Of a stretch of 21,111 nt of DNA, positions 18,339 to 21,111 are shown in pieces. Below the pieces are notes generated by a model, which saw only the letters and a program-made list of their open reading frames with translations, searched no databases and was not told the DNA's origin. This stretch comes from Thoreauomyces humboldtii. Taxonomy: Eukaryota > Chytridiomycota > Chytridiomycetes > Spizellomycetales > Powellomycetaceae. A program made the position numbers and the translations under genes. Within the stretch, counting starts at the first letter, position 1, and the number at the start of each line of letters is the position of its first letter. The stretch is from the NCBI GenBank assembly GCA_027596035.1, contig JADGJA010000370.1, forward strand, positions 1 to 21,111, in the 5' to 3' direction.

Positions 18339-20518
18339 TCACTGGGTACAAGGTTCCGCCGCATTCGCTGTCTTCATCTCAACGTCTTTCCCAATGGTCA
18401 TCTTCCTGTTCGTCTCAGATCGCATCTCCACGTCTCCTGCCTTTGCGAGACCGGCAGCGATATCGACCGAAACCTGGACCGAAACCGCACCTTCCTTCCC
18501 GTCGACTTCCGACTCCGGCTTCTTCTTCGTGCTCAACTGGCTTTCCTTTCCCTCGGACGTGTCAGCTCCTTTCTTCCGGTTGGAAAGCACAACATGGATC
18601 TTCTTCAAAAGGTTCGACCTCTCCACGTCATCATCTTCTTCTTCTTCTTCGTGTTCGAAGTCCGATGGCTGGACCATGACTCCGATGTCGCGTCTCTCCG
18701 TCAAGCAAGCGCATTTCAGAGCGTGCAGCTCCTCCGCCTGAAGGTCCATGTATCGCTGCATGGCCCCGCGCTCCGTGTCCTGGATCCGGATCCGGAGGAG
18801 GTGGTCGTCGAGCGTCCGTGCGTGATCGTCCTGGAACTTTGTGAGCTGGTTCTGGATCACGACGGTCTGGTCCGTCATGGCGTGGATGTGGGCGAGGGAG
18901 GCGTCGAACTTCGAGAGGTCGACTCCGTGAGGTTTGGCTCGGGCGGTGGGAGCGGTGGAACTGGAATTGGGATTGGGAATGGGGATGGGACGGGAACGAG
19001 ATGTGGTGGTGGTGGGTGGATGAGACTCCTTGGGTTGGGTGTCGGATGGCTGTAGCTGTGCGTTCGTGGCTCGTCGACCCTTCGTCGCGCGTTGAAGGTC
19101 GGTCATGATCTTCTCGTGACGTTTCTGAAGCAGGTCGAATCGGCTCAAAGTGTCCTTCCTTGATGCCTCCAATTCTCGCACCTGGGCTCGCACCTGGGCT
19201 CGCACCTGCTTCTCGGAGGCGTAGAAATCCGGTGCCGTCTCGGGATCCGCAACTATTGCATGTGCCTGATTTTTTCTCTCCGCCTTGATGCTCTCCAGTT
19301 CCTCCTCCAGAGCCGACCTGACCACATTGGATTCCGCCGACCAGCGTTCCAGTTCGATCACCCTGGTCCTGAGCTTCTCCCGCTCGTCCCTGACGTCCCC
19401 GTAGGCGGAGGCGACCTGGGCGATGTAGAGCTGAGCTTGAACGTGGATGTTCCAATGAAACCCTTTGATGGCTTCCTCCCACTCTGCGTCGATGCCCCGG
19501 ACGCGGTCGTTGGTCTGCGCCAGTCTGGCCTTCACGATCCCGTACTTTGTCTGAACCCTAGCCAACCTCCTCGCGATCCTGTCCTCGTGCATCTGCGAGG
19601 ACGCCATCTGAGCCTTCGCCGTGTCGGCCTTGGCCCACGCCTCTCGGAGATGGGGAGAGTAGACCCGGAGACATTCGCAGGAAGTCCCTGACGTGAGTTT
19701 CGAGAGCTCCCTCTTGAGATCGGCCAGACGCGTGTCCGTGTCCGCCGGCGTCGGTCTCCTCGTCGGAGGTGGGAGAGCGGGCGCGTGAGGTCTTGCACGA
19801 TCGTGGACTGGGTCTCTGTGCCCCGGCATCGACGCATGCGGTTTTCTGGCATCTTGCGAGGCGCGAAGTCGAGCGAGATCCTCGACTGCCGATTCCTCGA
19901 CGATGTCGTTCCATGCTCGGATGGTGGCAGGTGTATCCGTTTTCACCACACTTGCAGGAGCAGCAGTGGTCGAATCCGGGGCTCTTTCCTTGGAGTCGGC
20001 GAGTCTCGCCATCAGCTGCCGGTTGGCTGGAGAGTCTGGACCAGGAAGCCGGTTGACGGGATCGACAGCGTCCGGCATGATCTTCACGTCGCGGAGGTGG
20101 CTGGCACGGAACACGAACTGACCTACGGGGACCGGTTTGTCGGACATGGGCGGTGGATTCATGGCCATGATGTCGGGTCGACCTTCCATGCCGAACGCAA
20201 TAACTGAAACGAAGAACGGAGCGAGCGAGAGTGGCGAAAAACGTCAGCAGGTCTGCCACTTCCACTTCCAACCCATGCCTTTGGGCCAATGCGATGAAAC
20301 AACTGAAAAGTGATACCATTGGATAGTGTATATTCTGGATCTGTCGTCTCGATGAAGGCCGTGTTGGTCCCTTCGTATCTCATGTTGGACTTCAAGATGA
20401 TGCTCACCCTCTTCCCGACCTGGATGCAGCCCAATTCGTTTGAAGGAAAGCTCGGGATCGGTGCTGGTGTCGACGGCATGTTGGGTGGTTCTCTCGCTGG
20501 TGTGAGGCAGCTGCTCAT
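18339..20518 (-). CDS. LSM14/Scd6-type Lsm domain fused to a long coiled coil
   Basis: Two exons: 20518-20317 and 20203-18339 (688 aa), with a 113-nt phase-1 intron. Splicing restores TLSNVIAFGMEGRPD. Residues about 31-110 match the LSM14 fold: VGKRVSIILKSNMRYEG, the spliced NVIAFGMEGR, and VGQFVFRASHLRDVKI, corresponding to the family's VYEFIVFRGSDIKDL. The remainder is Lys/Arg/Glu-rich heptad sequence (about 225-447 and 497-567), with an Ala-Gln-Val-Arg repeat near 402 and an acidic run HEEEEEDDD. LSM14/Scd6/RAP55 proteins act in P-bodies and translational repression, binding decapping partners through FDF and TFG motifs. I find neither FDF nor TFG nor RGG here. It may use the coiled coil for oligomerisation instead. 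The start could also be the ATG at 20479, 13 codons later; the upstream frame stays open to 20599 without another ATG. Confidence 0.75.
19175..19208. repeat. CTCGCACCTGGG 12-bp repeat in the coiled coil
   Basis: Nearly three copies of a 12-mer, encoding the QVRAQVRAQVRE stretch of the LSM14-like coiled coil. The four-residue period breaks the heptad register locally. Confidence 0.75.
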
Positions 20519-21111
20519 CGTCGAGTGATGCACAAGTCCTTCGCTTCGCCCCGTGGGGGCGTGGGATGCTCCAAGCTCTTGTTCACCGGGAACTGCCAAA
20601 GTTCAAATGTCCCTACGCGTCGCGCAAGGTCGTCCGGTGCGAATCTCTGATAGCCCTAACCGCAGCGCACCGCTTCGCCGTCTCTCTCTCTCGCCATTTC
20701 ATGTCCACTTGCCCGAATCCCATTCTTGTCTCATCTACATCGGGTCTCCGTCTCGTCTCAGGAGACACAGGGTGAGCCGGACAACGCCCATCGCGTTCGA
20801 TGGGAAGCCTTGCTCGTCCAAATAGGCAGGAAAGCACCTCGTCCCCTACCCGCAGCAAATCAAGGGTAAGGCGAGACCTGCGGATTCAAAGAGGTGTCAA
20901 GTACAAGGCCGACCAACAGTCCGCGACAAATCTTTGCGTTTTCAAAAGCACGACAATGGTCATACTCATCACAGTGAGACCGAGACCTTTCTTTGGAGCT
21001 CATGGACCCATGCTGCTCCATGTCGGAGGCCCTTCCCTCGCCTCAACAGTATGAGTTTAGCCTCGGTCGAGTCACACTAACCCCCGATCATCGGAGTGTA
21101 CGATCAAGGAG
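20519..21111. other. Upstream flank of the LSM14-like gene, to window end
   Basis: About 590 bp with no recognisable gene. Short ORFs on both strands have no family resemblance. It probably holds the LSM14-like promoter and perhaps the edge of a neighbour beyond the window. Confidence 0.4.

Noticed and set aside
18631..19482. 283-codon minus-strand ORF within the LSM14-like gene
   Set aside because: Same strand, wrong frame. The long frame continues from the Lsm domain with coiled-coil character.

Overview
The window looks like nuclear DNA of an early-diverging fungus, most probably a chytrid. This is an inference from three things: short GT-AG introns (58-135 nt) in nearly every gene, GC-rich third codon positions, and a gene set combining a Frizzled-type receptor, fungal GT92-like glycosyltransferases, 28-residue ankyrin-type repeats and a eukaryotic tyrosine recombinase relic. 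No bacterial operon structure is present. All gene models below were joined by eye at splice sites.

Layout. Positions 50-2252 (-) hold a two-exon Frizzled/Smoothened-like 7TM receptor with a very long, His-rich C-terminal tail. A long upstream region follows, then a tRNA-Phe(GAA) on + (3107-3179). After about 1 kb with only a doubtful ORF comes a three-exon Golgi nucleotide-sugar transporter (4265-5653, +). It converges on a three-exon TVP38/TMEM64 (VTT/SNARE-associated Golgi) membrane protein (5908-7059, -). A second identical tRNA-Phe lies at 7456-7528 (-).

Positions 7797-15077 are a duplicated block. Two paralogous type II membrane glycosyltransferases (7797-9393 and 13556-15077, both -) share the same intron position, phase and length. 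Between them lie an ankyrin-type repeat gene with seven copies of an exact 84-bp period (10227-11105, -) and a decayed tyrosine recombinase gene (11496-13065, +). A third identical tRNA-Phe is at 15460-15532 (-).

The right end has a five-exon RRM protein with an apparent one-base frameshift (16234-17864, +). It converges on a two-exon gene that joins an LSM14/Scd6-type Lsm domain to a long coiled coil (18339-20518, -). The last ~590 bp are upstream sequence of that gene.

Functional themes. The transporter (lumenal sugar donor supply), the VTT protein (Golgi/ER membrane) and the two GT92-like enzymes (Golgi lumen) could all serve the secretory glycosylation route, but nothing shows co-regulation. 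The LSM14-coiled-coil and RRM proteins suggest mRNA handling. The most unusual items are the LSM14-coiled-coil architecture, the recombinase relic that keeps its Arg boxes and a C-terminal beta-rich domain but has lost its tyrosine segment, and the three identical dispersed tRNA-Phe genes.
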